Shown one piece after another: positions 8,683 through 17,905 of a DNA stretch of 55,745 nt; positions within the stretch are counted from its first letter, which is position 1, and every line of letters begins with the position of its first letter. Made by a program: the position numbers and the translations under genes. The notes below the pieces were generated by a model. The model ran no database searches. It was given only the letters and a program-made list of their open reading frames with translations, and was not told the DNA's origin. This stretch comes from Singulisphaera sp. GP187. Its GTDB lineage: Bacteria > Planctomycetota > Phycisphaerae > Phycisphaerales > SM1A02. The DNA lies in NCBI GenBank assembly GCA_945862215.1, contig CAMAXY010000013.1, forward strand, positions 1 to 55,745, written 5' to 3'.

Positions 8683-10305
8683 ATGATTCAAGCGGCAATC
8701 CCATGTTCGGAAGATCTGCCATATCCATCGCAAAGACAGCTGGTTTTCGGCTGCGAAATGGTGGCAACGAGCCAGCCACTTGCAGCGCAAGCTGGACTTG
8801 AAATGTTGCGTCAGGGTGGAAGCGCTGCAGATGCGGCGATCGCAGCAGCTGCGGTGTTGACGGTGACCGAGCCCACAACAAACGGAATCGGTGGCGATGC
8901 ATTTGCAATCGTGTGGGATGGAAAATCACTGCACGGAGTGAACGGCAGCGGTCGATCACCTGCACTTTTGTCGCAGGAACACTTTGCAGGCATGAACAAG
9001 ATGCCAATGGATGGATGGTTGCCGATTACTGTTCCTGGACAAGTTGCGCTCTGGGCGGATGTCAATAAAAAATTTGGTCGATTGCCATTTGCAGCGCTTC
9101 TCGCACCTGCGATTGCATATGCGCGAGATGGATATCAAGTTGCCCCGCTCACGGCACAATTATGGAAACGTGCGACAGATGTGTATGCCAAGCGTGCAAA
9201 TACCCAAGCTTGGCGCGCAACATTTCTCAAAGATGGTGATGCCCCTCGTGCGGGATCGCGAATGCGGTTGCCAGATCATGCGCGCACGCTTGAATCGATT
9301 GCGCAAAGTGGTGGTCGCGCAATGTATGAAGGCGAACTTGCCAAAGCCATTGATGCGGCAGCTCGAGATCAAGGTGGCCATCTTCGAATCTCAGATCTTG
9401 CCGCACATAAAACTGAATTCGCCCCCACGATTTCCGTGCCATATCGCGGATACCGACTTCACGAAATTGCGCCAAATGGCCAAGGAATTGCTGCATTAAC
9501 TGCACTTGGCATTCTTGAAACCAGAGACTTCGCAAATCTCTCTGTGGATTGTCCAGATGCGCTGCATATCGCCATCGAAGCCATCAAGCTTGGCTTCGCA
9601 GATGCGCATGCGCATGTTGCAGATCCTGCAAACATGAGGATCACATCTGCGGAGTTGCTCGAACCTTCGCGGCTTGTCAAACTTGCAAAGCGAATCGATC
9701 TTGCTCAAGCACAAGATTTCAGCAGCGGCATTCCAAAGCCCGGCGGAACGGTTTATCTCTGCACAGCGGATTCACGAGGGATGATGATCTCATTCATTCA
9801 GAGCAACTATGCAGGATTTGGTTCTGGCGTTGTGATTCCTGGTACTGGCATCGCGATGCAAAATCGGGGAGCGTGTTTTAATCTTGAAACGGGTCATCCA
9901 AACTGTGTCGGCCCATCGAAGCGTCCATACCACACGATCATTCCAGGATTCGTCACGCGCACAACGTCGACTGGTGAAGAACCGGCGATGGCGTTTGGCG
10001 TGATGGGTGGATTCATGCAACCTCAGGGTCATGTGCAAGTAATGATGCGAATGATCGACTTCGCGCAGAATCCTCAAGCAGCACTTGATGCGCCTCGTTG
10101 GCAATGGATGCAAGGGAAATCGATTCAGTTGGAACCAGGATTCTCGGACGCAACAATCGCAGAATTACGCCGCCGCGGGCACGAAATCACAATTGCGGAC
10201 GCAAGAACGGTCACTTTTGGCCGGGGGCAAGCGATTGTTCGGATGAGCGATGGTTGGATGGGTGCCAGCGATTTGCGCGCCGACGGAATTGTTGCTGCGC
10301 GATAA
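8683..10305 (+). CDS. ggt: Gamma-glutamyltransferase (Ntn hydrolase)
   Basis: A 540-residue gamma-glutamyltranspeptidase-family precursor. The N-terminal part has the family signature for the large subunit (MVATSQPLAAQAG, GGSAADAAIAAA, NGIGGDAFAIVWDG). The autoprocessing nucleophile is Thr356 in PKPGGTVYLCTAD, where TVYLCTAD aligns with the TTHxSVVD start of the small subunit, followed by SGVVIPGTGIAMQNRG. No signal peptide is visible, so it may be cytoplasmic like YwrD-type members. ATG 8683 is chosen because a TACTCT hexamer ends 8 nt before it. An in-frame GTG at 8644 would add 13 residues. It hydrolyses or transfers gamma-glutamyl groups; glutathione is the usual but unproven substrate. 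Confidence 0.9.
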   Translation: MIQAAIPCSEDLPYPSQRQLVFGCEMVATSQPLAAQAGLEMLRQGGSAADAAIAAAAVLTVTEPTTNGIGGDAFAIVWDGKSLHGVNGSGRSPALLSQEHFAGMNKMPMDGWLPITVPGQVALWADVNKKFGRLPFAALLAPAIAYARDGYQVAPLTAQLWKRATDVYAKRANTQAWRATFLKDGDAPRAGSRMRLPDHARTLESIAQSGGRAMYEGELAKAIDAAARDQGGHLRISDLAAHKTEFAPTISVPYRGYRLHEIAPNGQGIAALTALGILETRDFANLSVDCPDALHIAIEAIKLGFADAHAHVADPANMRITSAELLEPSRLVKLAKRIDLAQAQDFSSGIPKPGGTVYLCTADSRGMMISFIQSNYAGFGSGVVIPGTGIAMQNRGACFNLETGHPNCVGPSKRPYHTIIPGFVTRTTSTGEEPAMAFGVMGGFMQPQGHVQVMMRMIDFAQNPQAALDAPRWQWMQGKSIQLEPGFSDATIAELRRRGHEITIADARTVTFGRGQAIVRMSDGWMGASDLRADGIVAAR

Positions 10306-10353
10306 GTTCGCATCTCTACTCAGGACCGTTTCTGCGAAACCGCCCCTCTGCGA

Positions 10354-10359
10354 TACACT
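10354..10359 (+). promoter_or_regulatory. Putative -10 box (TACACT) 6 nt before E1alpha start
   Basis: TACACT ends exactly 6 nt before ATG 10366, and no Shine-Dalgarno sequence is visible. A transcript starting about 7 nt after the hexamer would begin at the start codon and be leaderless. No good -35 hexamer is seen at 16-18 bp. This is one of several identical arrangements in the window. Confidence 0.45.
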
Positions 10360-10365
10360 TTTTCA

Positions 10366-11472
10366 ATGCCCATAAAGAGTATTTTGAAGTTGGAAATCGA
10401 GCGCGTCTCGATCCTCGACGAACACGGAAACTATGACGAGAAACTCGGTGCCGGTCTGATTCCAGACGCCGATATCGTCAAGCTTTACGAAGCGATGTCG
10501 TCGTGTCGCTATCTCGATGAAGTTGCTTTCAAATTGCAACGCTCGGGACGCATGGGAACCTATCCGCAGAACATGGGTCAGGAAGCCACAAGCTTGGCCG
10601 CGGCATATGTCTTGAACCAAGATGATTGGTTGGTCACTTGCTACCGCGAAAATTGCGGACTCTTCTGGCGCGGTGTTCCGATGGAAGCAATTCTTCTGCA
10701 CTGGATGGGCGACGAGCGTGGCAATGCGATGCCTCGTCCACACTTTGCGACTCCGATCGCCGTTCCGATCGGAACACAGATGTTGCATGCGACTGGATTG
10801 GCGTGGGCATCAAAGTATCGCGGGGAAAAACAAATTGCGTGCACATTCTTTGGCGATGGCGCAACAAGCGAAGGCGACTTCCACGAAGCTGCGAATTTTG
10901 CTGCGAATCTCGATATTCCTGTCGTTTTCTGTTGCCAGAACAACTTCTGGGCGATCAGCGTTCCTGGAAAAATTCAGTGCAGCGCTCCAACTGTTGCGCA
11001 GCGTGGCATCGCATATGGAATGCCTTGCCTGCAAGTCGATGGCAACGATATTTTCGCGTGCGTTTATGCAGTCAAAGAAGCTGCAGAACGAGCGCGCAAA
11101 GAATCCCGACCGACCTTCATCGAAATGGTGACCTATCGACTTGGCGATCACACCACCGCAGATGACGCGCGTCGATACCGCGATCAAGCCGAAGTTGATG
11201 TTTGGAAGTTGCGCGATCCTCTGCTTCGAACTCGTAAATTTATGGAAAGCAAGAAACTGTGGAATTCATCCAAAGAAGACGCGATGCGACAGCGCATCGA
11301 AGTCGAAGTGAACGCCGCAGTCGCGCGCAGCGAACAGATCGTGACGCCAGAAATCTCTGACGTTTTCAATTACACCTTTGCAGAACTGCCGTCAGATTTG
11401 GCGCAGCAACGCGATTCGATGCAAACACATTCGTTGGCATCTGAAGCCACAGTTCGATCGGAAGGACACTAA
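10366..11472 (+). CDS. 2-oxo acid dehydrogenase E1 alpha subunit
   Basis: Thiamin diphosphate-dependent E1 alpha subunit (368 residues) of a pyruvate or branched-chain 2-oxo acid dehydrogenase. The ThDP-binding motif runs from GDGATSEGDFHEAANFA to CCQNNFWAIS (GDG...NN). The substrate-channel and phosphorylation-loop region is YRLGDHTTADDARRYR, resembling branched-chain E1 alpha. The leucine-dehydrogenase-type gene in the same region favours branched-chain 2-oxo acids over pyruvate; this is inference. It forms a unit with E1 beta (3 bp downstream) and E2. It decarboxylates the 2-oxo acid and passes the acyl group to lipoyl-E2. Confidence 0.9.
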   Translation: MPIKSILKLEIERVSILDEHGNYDEKLGAGLIPDADIVKLYEAMSSCRYLDEVAFKLQRSGRMGTYPQNMGQEATSLAAAYVLNQDDWLVTCYRENCGLFWRGVPMEAILLHWMGDERGNAMPRPHFATPIAVPIGTQMLHATGLAWASKYRGEKQIACTFFGDGATSEGDFHEAANFAANLDIPVVFCCQNNFWAISVPGKIQCSAPTVAQRGIAYGMPCLQVDGNDIFACVYAVKEAAERARKESRPTFIEMVTYRLGDHTTADDARRYRDQAEVDVWKLRDPLLRTRKFMESKKLWNSSKEDAMRQRIEVEVNAAVARSEQIVTPEISDVFNYTFAELPSDLAQQRDSMQTHSLASEATVRSEGH

Positions 11473-11475
11473 AAA

Positions 11476-12444
11476 ATGGCAAATCTCAATCTTGTTCAAG
11501 CAATCAACCTTGCACTCATCCAAGAAATGGAAAAGGATGATCGTGTTCTGCTGCTCGGTGAAGATGTGGGCGTCAATGGTGGTGTTTTCCGAGTCACCGA
11601 GGGACTTCACGCACGCTTCGGCGCGCGGCGCGTTGTCGATACTCCGCTTGCTGAAAGTGGAATCATCGGCACTTCAATCGGACTTGCGATGGCAGGACTT
11701 CGACCAATTCCCGAGATTCAATTCGATGGATTCTTGGGCCCAGCGTATGACCAGATTTGCAGTCACGCCGCTCGTATGCGAACACGAACGCGCGGAGCGT
11801 TCACCGTGCCGTTGACGATTCGCGTTCCTGTCGGTGGCGGCATTCACGCACCCGAATTGCACAGCGATTCTCCCGAAGCAATTTATTCTCATCAACCTGG
11901 CCTCAAAGTTGTGATGCCAAGTTCGCCGTATGACGCGAAGGGACTTCTAATCAGTTCGATTCGCGATCCAGATCCAGTGATTTTCTTCGAACCCAAGCGT
12001 GTGTATCGCGCATTTCGCGAAGAAGTTCCAGAAGATGAATACACAATTCCAATCGGGAAGGCTCGCGTTGTGTGCGAAGGAACAGAACTGACCATCGTCA
12101 GTTGGGGCGCCAGCGTTCTGCAGTGCATGGAGAGCATCGAAAAATCTTCTCGTTCGATCGAATTGATTGACCTGCGCACGATTTTTCCGATGGATCTCGA
12201 AGCAATCGAAGCGAGCGTGCGCAAGACAGGTCGATGCGTTGTCGTGCACGAAGCGCCTCGCACAGGTGGCATGGGTGCAGAAGTCGCTGCTCAAATTATG
12301 GAGCGCTGCTTCCTGTATCTCGAAGCTCCAGTACAACGCGTGACTGGTTTCGACACGATTATGCCTTATTACAAGCTTGAATTGAGTTACATGCCCGACG
12401 CCAACCGCATCAGCGGAGCGATCGAGGATGTCTTCTCATTCTGA
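11476..12444 (+). CDS. 2-oxo acid dehydrogenase E1 beta subunit
   Basis: E1 beta subunit of 322 residues, with the transketolase pyrimidine-binding domain (LGEDVGVNGGVFRVTEGL, DTPLAESGIIGTSIGLA) and the C-terminal transketolase domain (ELTIVSWGASV, VVHEAPRTGGMGAEVAA). It pairs with the E1 alpha encoded 3 bp upstream to form the alpha2beta2 decarboxylase. The downstream E2 gene is separated by 62 bp, so E2 could have its own promoter. The subunit arrangement (separate alpha and beta) is the branched-chain/Gram-positive pyruvate dehydrogenase type, not the single-chain E1. Confidence 0.92.
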   Translation: MANLNLVQAINLALIQEMEKDDRVLLLGEDVGVNGGVFRVTEGLHARFGARRVVDTPLAESGIIGTSIGLAMAGLRPIPEIQFDGFLGPAYDQICSHAARMRTRTRGAFTVPLTIRVPVGGGIHAPELHSDSPEAIYSHQPGLKVVMPSSPYDAKGLLISSIRDPDPVIFFEPKRVYRAFREEVPEDEYTIPIGKARVVCEGTELTIVSWGASVLQCMESIEKSSRSIELIDLRTIFPMDLEAIEASVRKTGRCVVVHEAPRTGGMGAEVAAQIMERCFLYLEAPVQRVTGFDTIMPYYKLELSYMPDANRISGAIEDVFSF

Positions 12445-12506
12445 CCCACCCGATTCTTTCACGACTGACATCTCGATCGACTTCACCCCGTATCCTGAAC
12501 ACATAT

Positions 12507-13916
12507 ATGGCTGGACTCAAACAACCCGCGGACAAGAGCCACTTCCTTCTTCCAGATTTGGGTGAAGGTTTGGTTGAAGCAGAACTCATTCGTTGGCTGG
12601 TCAAGCCAGGCGAAGCAGTCAAGGAATCGCAGCCGATGGCTGAGATGCAAACAGACAAAGCACTTGTCGAAGTCCCGAGTCCGTGGGCTGGAACGATCAG
12701 CGAACTCTGCGGCAAGGAAGGCGACATTATTAAAGTTGCAGCAGTGCTCGTGCGATATGGCGTCGGCGTTGCAAGCGCGACGAAACCTGCGACTGCGCCA
12801 GCGAAGACTGCTGCGAAAGAATCCGCACCTGCCTGTGTCTCATCGCAAGTTGCCGCAGGCGTAAAGGGATCAGGCGACGACCTGAGCAAAGATCAAGGAA
12901 CTGTTGTCGGCAGTATGCAAGGAACATTGAATGTTGCCAGCCGATTCGCGCGCAAAGATGATGAGCATCTTGCGACAACGACATCAACAAAAACCCCGCA
13001 AGGCAAGTCGCTCGCAACTCCTGCAGTGCGACGAATTGCGAAAGAACTTTCGATTGATATCAATCGAGTCGATGGAACTGGCCGCGGTGGACGAGTCACC
13101 GCAACTGATGTTGGATCCTTTGCGGGCGCAGCTCCTTCGGCGAACAAAGCCAGAACTGCTGCAGCAGGAAATGGATTTGCAGCGCGCGCCGTCGCTGCTC
13201 CCATCAACTTGCCGCCCGTCGATAAAGATGGTGTTTCTCAGCGCATTCCATTCCGTGGAGTTCGTCGAAAGATCGCAGAAGCACTGGCAAAGTCCGTGCA
13301 AACTGCAGTGCATTTCACAGCAGTCGACGAGGCTGATGTCACACAACTCGACATCAAGCGTAAAGAATATTCCCGCGTCATTGGCCAGAAACTTTCAATG
13401 CTTCCATTTGTGATGCTTGCTGTTTGTAAGGCGCTTCGTGCATTCCCAGCGCTCAACGCGAATGTTGATGATGCGAATAACGAAATATTGATTAAGGGCG
13501 TAATCAATATCGGTGTCGCGGTCGATACAGAATCTGGATTGATGGTTCCGGTTATTCGCGATGCGGATCGCAAGTCGGCTTTAGAGCTTGCCACAGCAGT
13601 GAAAACCCTCGCATCAAAGTGCAAGGATCGTTCGATCACCCGCGAAGAATCGATGGGTGGAACATTTACCATCTCGAATGTGGGCTCGTACGGTGGAATG
13701 TTTGCGACTCCGATTATCAACTATCCAGAAGTCGCGATTCTCGCCGCAGGACGCGCACGAGAACGTGTGCTCGTCAAAGATGGAAAGTTCTACGCTGGAC
13801 TTGTTCTTCCCCTTTCGATCTCATGCGATCACAGAGTTGTTGACGGCGCGCAGGCGGTTCGATTCCTCAGTGAAGTCATTCGATTGCTGGAAAACCCCAA
13901 CGAATTCACCGTGTAA
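12507..13916 (+). CDS. Dihydrolipoamide acyltransferase (E2)
   Basis: E2 core of the 2-oxo acid dehydrogenase complex (469 residues). One lipoyl domain carries the lipoylated Lys51 (MQTDKALVEV). An Ala/Lys linker follows, then a peripheral-subunit-binding domain at about residues 172-207 (ATPAVRRIAKEL ... GRGGRVTATDV), a second Ala-rich linker and the catalytic acyltransferase domain with the His442/Asp446 pair in SCDHRVVDGAQAV. It accepts the acyl group from E1 and transfers it to CoA. No dihydrolipoamide dehydrogenase (E3) gene is present in the window, so E3 must be supplied elsewhere. Confidence 0.92.
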   Translation: MAGLKQPADKSHFLLPDLGEGLVEAELIRWLVKPGEAVKESQPMAEMQTDKALVEVPSPWAGTISELCGKEGDIIKVAAVLVRYGVGVASATKPATAPAKTAAKESAPACVSSQVAAGVKGSGDDLSKDQGTVVGSMQGTLNVASRFARKDDEHLATTTSTKTPQGKSLATPAVRRIAKELSIDINRVDGTGRGGRVTATDVGSFAGAAPSANKARTAAAGNGFAARAVAAPINLPPVDKDGVSQRIPFRGVRRKIAEALAKSVQTAVHFTAVDEADVTQLDIKRKEYSRVIGQKLSMLPFVMLAVCKALRAFPALNANVDDANNEILIKGVINIGVAVDTESGLMVPVIRDADRKSALELATAVKTLASKCKDRSITREESMGGTFTISNVGSYGGMFATPIINYPEVAILAAGRARERVLVKDGKFYAGLVLPLSISCDHRVVDGAQAVRFLSEVIRLLENPNEFTV

Positions 13917-13918
13917 AG

Positions 13919-14785
13919 GTGACAAAGTCGACGAACCAGATTGGCTCTGGCGATTCGCCAATTCTAGATTTGAACGATCCAAGACTCGACGACTATCGTT
14001 TTCTTCGCGATCGGGATTTGTCTGGTGCGCGAAGAAACGAAGGACTATTCGTTGGCGAGACACTGCCAATTCTCACGCAGATGCTTGCGATCCCAGGAGT
14101 GACTCGAAGCATTCTTGCCTCGCAGCGCATGGCAGAACGTGCTGCGCAAGTGATTGCGCAATCTGCATCGCCCAATGTTCCGCTACTCATTGCCTCCGAT
14201 GCGATCATCGAGCAAACTGCGGGATTTGATGTCCACCGCGGCGCGCTCGCCATCGGGCTTCGTGCTTCACTTGATTGCCGAACGCCATTCGATTCTGCGT
14301 TTCAAGCTGCCAATCTGCTGGTCGCTCTCGATGGCGTTATCAATATGGACAATGTGGGTGCAATTTTTCGTGGTGCTGCTGCGTTTGGAGTTAGCGGAGT
14401 CTTGCTCTCCAAAGATTCGCATGACCCGCTCTATCGAAAAGCCCTTCGTGTGTCGATGGGATATGCGCTGACGATTCCGTATGCATGGTGCAACGATCTC
14501 GCTTCGACAATCAGCGAAATGCGTGCTCGCCGACCTCTGTTGCGTGTTCTTGCTGCTGATTGTTCACGTTCTGCAAAGGACATCGCCGACTTCGATTCGC
14601 AAACACATGCCGAGACTCCGCCAACAATGCTGATCGTCGGCAGTGAATTCGAAGGAATCTCTCCTCTGGTTCTGAAGGCATCCACGGACCGCGTGCGAAT
14701 TCAGATCGCGGCATCGGTCGATTCGCTCAATGCTGCAGTGGCGGCAAGTATTTGCCTGCATCGGTTGGCGGCAAAGCCTATTTAA
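13919..14785 (+). CDS. SpoU/TrmH-family RNA 2'-O-methyltransferase
   Basis: SPOUT methyltransferase of 288 residues. The N-terminal substrate-binding domain contains DYRFLRDRDLSG...FVGE. The C-terminal knotted domain shows the three SpoU motifs: ALDGVINMDNVGAIFRGAAA (motif 1), IVGSEFEGIS (motif 2) and RIQIAASVDSLNAAVAASI (motif 3). It would methylate a ribose 2'-hydroxyl in rRNA or tRNA; the target cannot be told from sequence. The GTG start lies 2 bp after the E2 stop, so it is co-transcribed with the dehydrogenase genes although functionally unrelated. Confidence 0.88.
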   Translation: MTKSTNQIGSGDSPILDLNDPRLDDYRFLRDRDLSGARRNEGLFVGETLPILTQMLAIPGVTRSILASQRMAERAAQVIAQSASPNVPLLIASDAIIEQTAGFDVHRGALAIGLRASLDCRTPFDSAFQAANLLVALDGVINMDNVGAIFRGAAAFGVSGVLLSKDSHDPLYRKALRVSMGYALTIPYAWCNDLASTISEMRARRPLLRVLAADCSRSAKDIADFDSQTHAETPPTMLIVGSEFEGISPLVLKASTDRVRIQIAASVDSLNAAVAASICLHRLAAKPI

Positions 14786-15000
14786 CCGCTCAATAGTTGC
14801 GAGCGAAGCTGATTGGCAGCCTGCCTTCGCCAAATCTGAACGCAATCTTCACAGAACGCATTTGTAAGTCCATTATTTTTCCTCTTTCTTCTCTAGCCCC
14901 GCCTCGTCCCGTCTTGTTCCGTATTGTTCCGTCTTGAATTCTTGGCTATGGAAAGCCTCCAGTCGAGTCAATTTGAAGCATCACGCAAAGAGCCTTACAC

Positions 15001-15987
15001 ATGATTAAAGATCTCCAGAACCAAAGCCGTTGTTTCGACAAAATCCTAAAGCTTGCGATTGCAAGCGGCCCGATGCTGCTCGCAGCAACTTTTGTACTCA
15101 ACGTGCTGCCAGCTCGCGCAATGCCTGTGCAATCTTCCCAAGCTCCAGCAGTAAAGCCTGTTACAAAAAAACCTGCTGCGACAGCGAAATCACCAACGTC
15201 TACTACGACTACGACTGCGAAGAAGCCTTCAGCCGCAAAGCCGACGACGACAACTGCCACAAAGACTCCTGATGCCACTCCACCCCAAGCAGCAAAACCA
15301 TCCCTAGAAGAAACTCGACTGACACTTTCCAAGTGGATTGAAACGCAACAAATCATTTCGAAGGAGCGCAACGATTGGCAGCAGGGAAAGGAGATTCTCC
15401 AAAGTCGAATTGAACTGGTCGGTAAAGAGGTAGGAGTTCTCAACGAGAAAATTACTCAGTCACAGGCTGCTGTTGTGGAATCAAATACAAAGCGAGACCA
15501 ACTCATTGCCGAAAATGATCTGCTGAAATCATCAACCGCACAATTGGCGAATGCCGTGACTGTGATGGAAGAACAAGTACGAAAACTCTGTAAATTAATG
15601 CCAGAGCCAGTTGCGGCAAGACTCCTTCCTCTCCTGCAGCGCATCCCCGCGGATCCAACAAACACACGTGTTTCAACAGCAGAACGCTTTCAGAATGTTC
15701 TTGGAATTCTCACTGAGTTGAACAAGGTCAATAGCGAACTCGCGGTGACGTATGAAATTAAAACGCTCGCAGATGGATCATCAAGCGAAGTTCAGGTGCT
15801 CTACATCGGACTCGCTCAGGCGTACTACATCAGTCCACGAGGCGAGGGTGGCATCGGTCGACCAACAGAAGATGGTTGGAAATGGGATCCAGCCCCGGCA
15901 ACATCAAATTCGATTCTGAAGGCTCTCGAAATTATCCAAGGAAAAGAGACTCCCACATTTGTTCCACTCCCAATGAAGATCCAATGA
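15001..15987 (+). CDS. DUF3450-like periplasmic coiled-coil protein of TonB2-type system
   Basis: A 328-residue exported protein: a membrane-spanning or signal segment (about residues 18-40), a Pro/Ala/Lys/Thr-rich low-complexity linker (about 45-100), a long coiled coil (about 105-195) and a C-terminal domain with FQNVLGILTELNKVNSELAV and VLYIGLAQAYYIS. The arrangement and C-terminal pattern resemble DUF3450 proteins, which precede TtpC/ExbB-ExbD-TonB2 genes in Vibrio-type TonB2 loci. Its stop overlaps the next start (ATGA), so it is the first gene of the TonB operon. Role in this complex is inference from context; it may brace the motor in the periplasm. Confidence 0.78.
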   Translation: MIKDLQNQSRCFDKILKLAIASGPMLLAATFVLNVLPARAMPVQSSQAPAVKPVTKKPAATAKSPTSTTTTTAKKPSAAKPTTTTATKTPDATPPQAAKPSLEETRLTLSKWIETQQIISKERNDWQQGKEILQSRIELVGKEVGVLNEKITQSQAAVVESNTKRDQLIAENDLLKSSTAQLANAVTVMEEQVRKLCKLMPEPVAARLLPLLQRIPADPTNTRVSTAERFQNVLGILTELNKVNSELAVTYEIKTLADGSSSEVQVLYIGLAQAYYISPRGEGGIGRPTEDGWKWDPAPATSNSILKALEIIQGKETPTFVPLPMKIQ

Positions 15988-17471
15988 TGAACCTATTACG
16001 AACATTTTTGCTTGTATCCGCCGTCTCTCTTTCTTGTGGAGTTGTTGTCGCTCACGGCCAAACTCCCCAAGATTCTCCTGATGAAAATCCAACAATCAGT
16101 CAGGCTGCACGCAGCGCAGGGAATGAATTGAGCAAGAGCATTACTGAATTGAATGCGATGCGTGCACAAATTGCTGGCGAGAAGCTGCCACTTGCACAAG
16201 AGTTGACCACTTTAGAAGAAAGCGTCATCCAACTGCGCCGTGACAACGAAAAGGTCCAACGACTTGTGGATGCTGGCGCTCTTGAAATTGGAACGATGAA
16301 AGCGGAAATGAAAGTCCGTCAAGACGAATTGAGTTATATCGGCAGTTTGCTCGACGAATATGCCCGAACATTCGAAACGAAAGTCGGTGTTGGAGAAATG
16401 CAGATCTACGGAGAGCCTGTCGAGACTGCGAAACAGGCTGTCGAAAATAAAACACTTACTCCAACGGAACGATTTGCTCGACAAACTTTGTTTACCAGTC
16501 TCACAATCAAGCGGCTCTTCGATGTGATTGGTGGAAATCTATTCGCTGGAGTTGGCGTTGACACCCTTGGCACCGTAATGAATGGGCAATTCGCAATGAT
16601 CGGACCGATCACTTTCTTTCGCGCCGATTCTGGAATGGCAGGAGTCGCTGTTCCGCAAGTCGGTTCGCCCAACCCACTTGTGCGGCCTCTCGAAGGAGAA
16701 CTCTCTGGCGCGATCGGATCTTTGCTCGCGTCGGGCGAAGGAACTCTTCCACTCGATCCATCTCGCGGTGGCGCTCTCAAAGCTCTCGTCCAAAAAACAA
16801 ACATTGTTCATGTTTTCGTGAAGGGCGGCCCAATCATGTGGCCATTGCTGCTCGCATCTGTTGTCGCGGTGGCAGTCGTCTTAGAACGGTTGCTCTTCCT
16901 TTTGAGCGAGCAACGAAAACGGAGTCCAAAGACCCTCGGGAAATTTTTTGTCGAAGTTGGAAAAGGAAATCTTGCCGCAGCGATCGAACTCGCCAACAAG
17001 TCCAAGGACGCAGTGGTGACAACGCTCGGCTATGCGCTCGAGCATCGAGATCAATCACTCGGACATGCACTTGCGTATGCAGAAACGCGTGCTTTCAAGC
17101 GGTATCGACGCGGTATCGCAATTTTGGACACTGTCATTACGCTTGCTCCACTTCTGGGTCTTCTTGGAACCGTCACAGGCATGATGGCTTCTTTCTCTGT
17201 CATCGGCGGAGATTTGAGTTCACCCGGAGCAATCACCGGCGGTATCTCAGAAGCTCTCATCGCAACAGCGTTTGGACTTGTGATCGCAATCTGCTCGCTC
17301 TTGCCGTTCAACTATCTCAACAATCGAATTGAGGGAATTGAAAACGAAATGCTTGCCGCTGGTGAACAACTCAAGTTACTCGTCGAAAAGCGGATAGGTG
17401 AAACTTCCAATCTCGACGTTGATTCCATTCTCGAGTCATCCGCAGCCGCTGCAATAGCTGGAGGCGCCTGA
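15984..17471 (+). CDS. TtpC-like MotA/TolQ/ExbB channel protein with periplasmic extension
   Basis: A 495-residue ExbB-family proton-channel protein. ATG 15984 is chosen because it overlaps the previous stop (ATGA) and gives a good signal peptide (MMNLLRTFLLVSAVSLSCGV...HGQ). Residues about 30-130 form a coiled coil and about 130-285 a periplasmic domain. The last 200 residues hold three transmembrane helices (MWPLLLASVVAVAVVLERLL; TVITLAPLLGLLGTVTGMMA; ALIATAFGLVIAICSLLPF). The fusion of a DUF3450-like periplasmic region to ExbB is the TtpC layout of TonB2 systems. There is no second ExbB gene, unlike Vibrio. It would use the proton gradient to drive the TonB encoded downstream. Confidence 0.85.
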   Translation: MMNLLRTFLLVSAVSLSCGVVVAHGQTPQDSPDENPTISQAARSAGNELSKSITELNAMRAQIAGEKLPLAQELTTLEESVIQLRRDNEKVQRLVDAGALEIGTMKAEMKVRQDELSYIGSLLDEYARTFETKVGVGEMQIYGEPVETAKQAVENKTLTPTERFARQTLFTSLTIKRLFDVIGGNLFAGVGVDTLGTVMNGQFAMIGPITFFRADSGMAGVAVPQVGSPNPLVRPLEGELSGAIGSLLASGEGTLPLDPSRGGALKALVQKTNIVHVFVKGGPIMWPLLLASVVAVAVVLERLLFLLSEQRKRSPKTLGKFFVEVGKGNLAAAIELANKSKDAVVTTLGYALEHRDQSLGHALAYAETRAFKRYRRGIAILDTVITLAPLLGLLGTVTGMMASFSVIGGDLSSPGAITGGISEALIATAFGLVIAICSLLPFNYLNNRIEGIENEMLAAGEQLKLLVEKRIGETSNLDVDSILESSAAAAIAGGA

Positions 17472-17473
17472 CC

Positions 17474-17905
17474 ATGGCAGGTGGTGGAGGCGGCTTATCC
17501 CGCGGCAAAAAGAAAAAGGCTCGCATAGATATTATTCCATTGATCGACATTATCTTTTTTCTTTTGGCGACATTCATCATGGTCTCTCTCAGCATGTCGA
17601 AGAATCAAGGTGTGCAAGTTGCGCTGCCTGGAGCGGCATCAGCCCAGTCACTCGGCGATCAGTCGGAAATGGAAAAAGCCGTCACATTGAGCGTCAATGA
17701 CAAGGGTGAGATTTTCTTCAATAAAGACAAGATCACGCTGGCCCAGTTGCCAATGAAACTGCAGACATTCAAACTGACATCGAAAGATCCCAAGGTCATC
17801 ATCAATAGTGATGGCGCAGCGGACTTCAAGTATGTCGTCGGCATCTTGGACGAGGTTCGAAAGTTAGGGATCGCCAAGGTCGGCATCAATACGGACAAAA
17901 AATGA
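17474..17905 (+). CDS. exbD: ExbD-type biopolymer transport protein
   Basis: A 143-residue ExbD/TolR-family protein with a basic N-terminus (SRGKKKKARID), a single transmembrane helix carrying the functionally essential aspartate (IPLIDIIFFLLATFIMVSL) and a periplasmic domain (VTLSVNDKGEIFFNKDKI). It lies 2 bp after the ExbB-like gene and overlaps the TonB gene by 4 bp (ATGA). It would form the proton-driven motor with the ExbB-like protein and TonB. Confidence 0.92.
   Translation: MAGGGGGLSRGKKKKARIDIIPLIDIIFFLLATFIMVSLSMSKNQGVQVALPGAASAQSLGDQSEMEKAVTLSVNDKGEIFFNKDKITLAQLPMKLQTFKLTSKDPKVIINSDGAADFKYVVGILDEVRKLGIAKVGINTDKK

Noticed and set aside
14905-14940. Three imperfect 10-bp units of GTCTTGTTCC type before the TonB operon
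   Set aside because: Too short and degenerate to call a functional repeat; could be chance.
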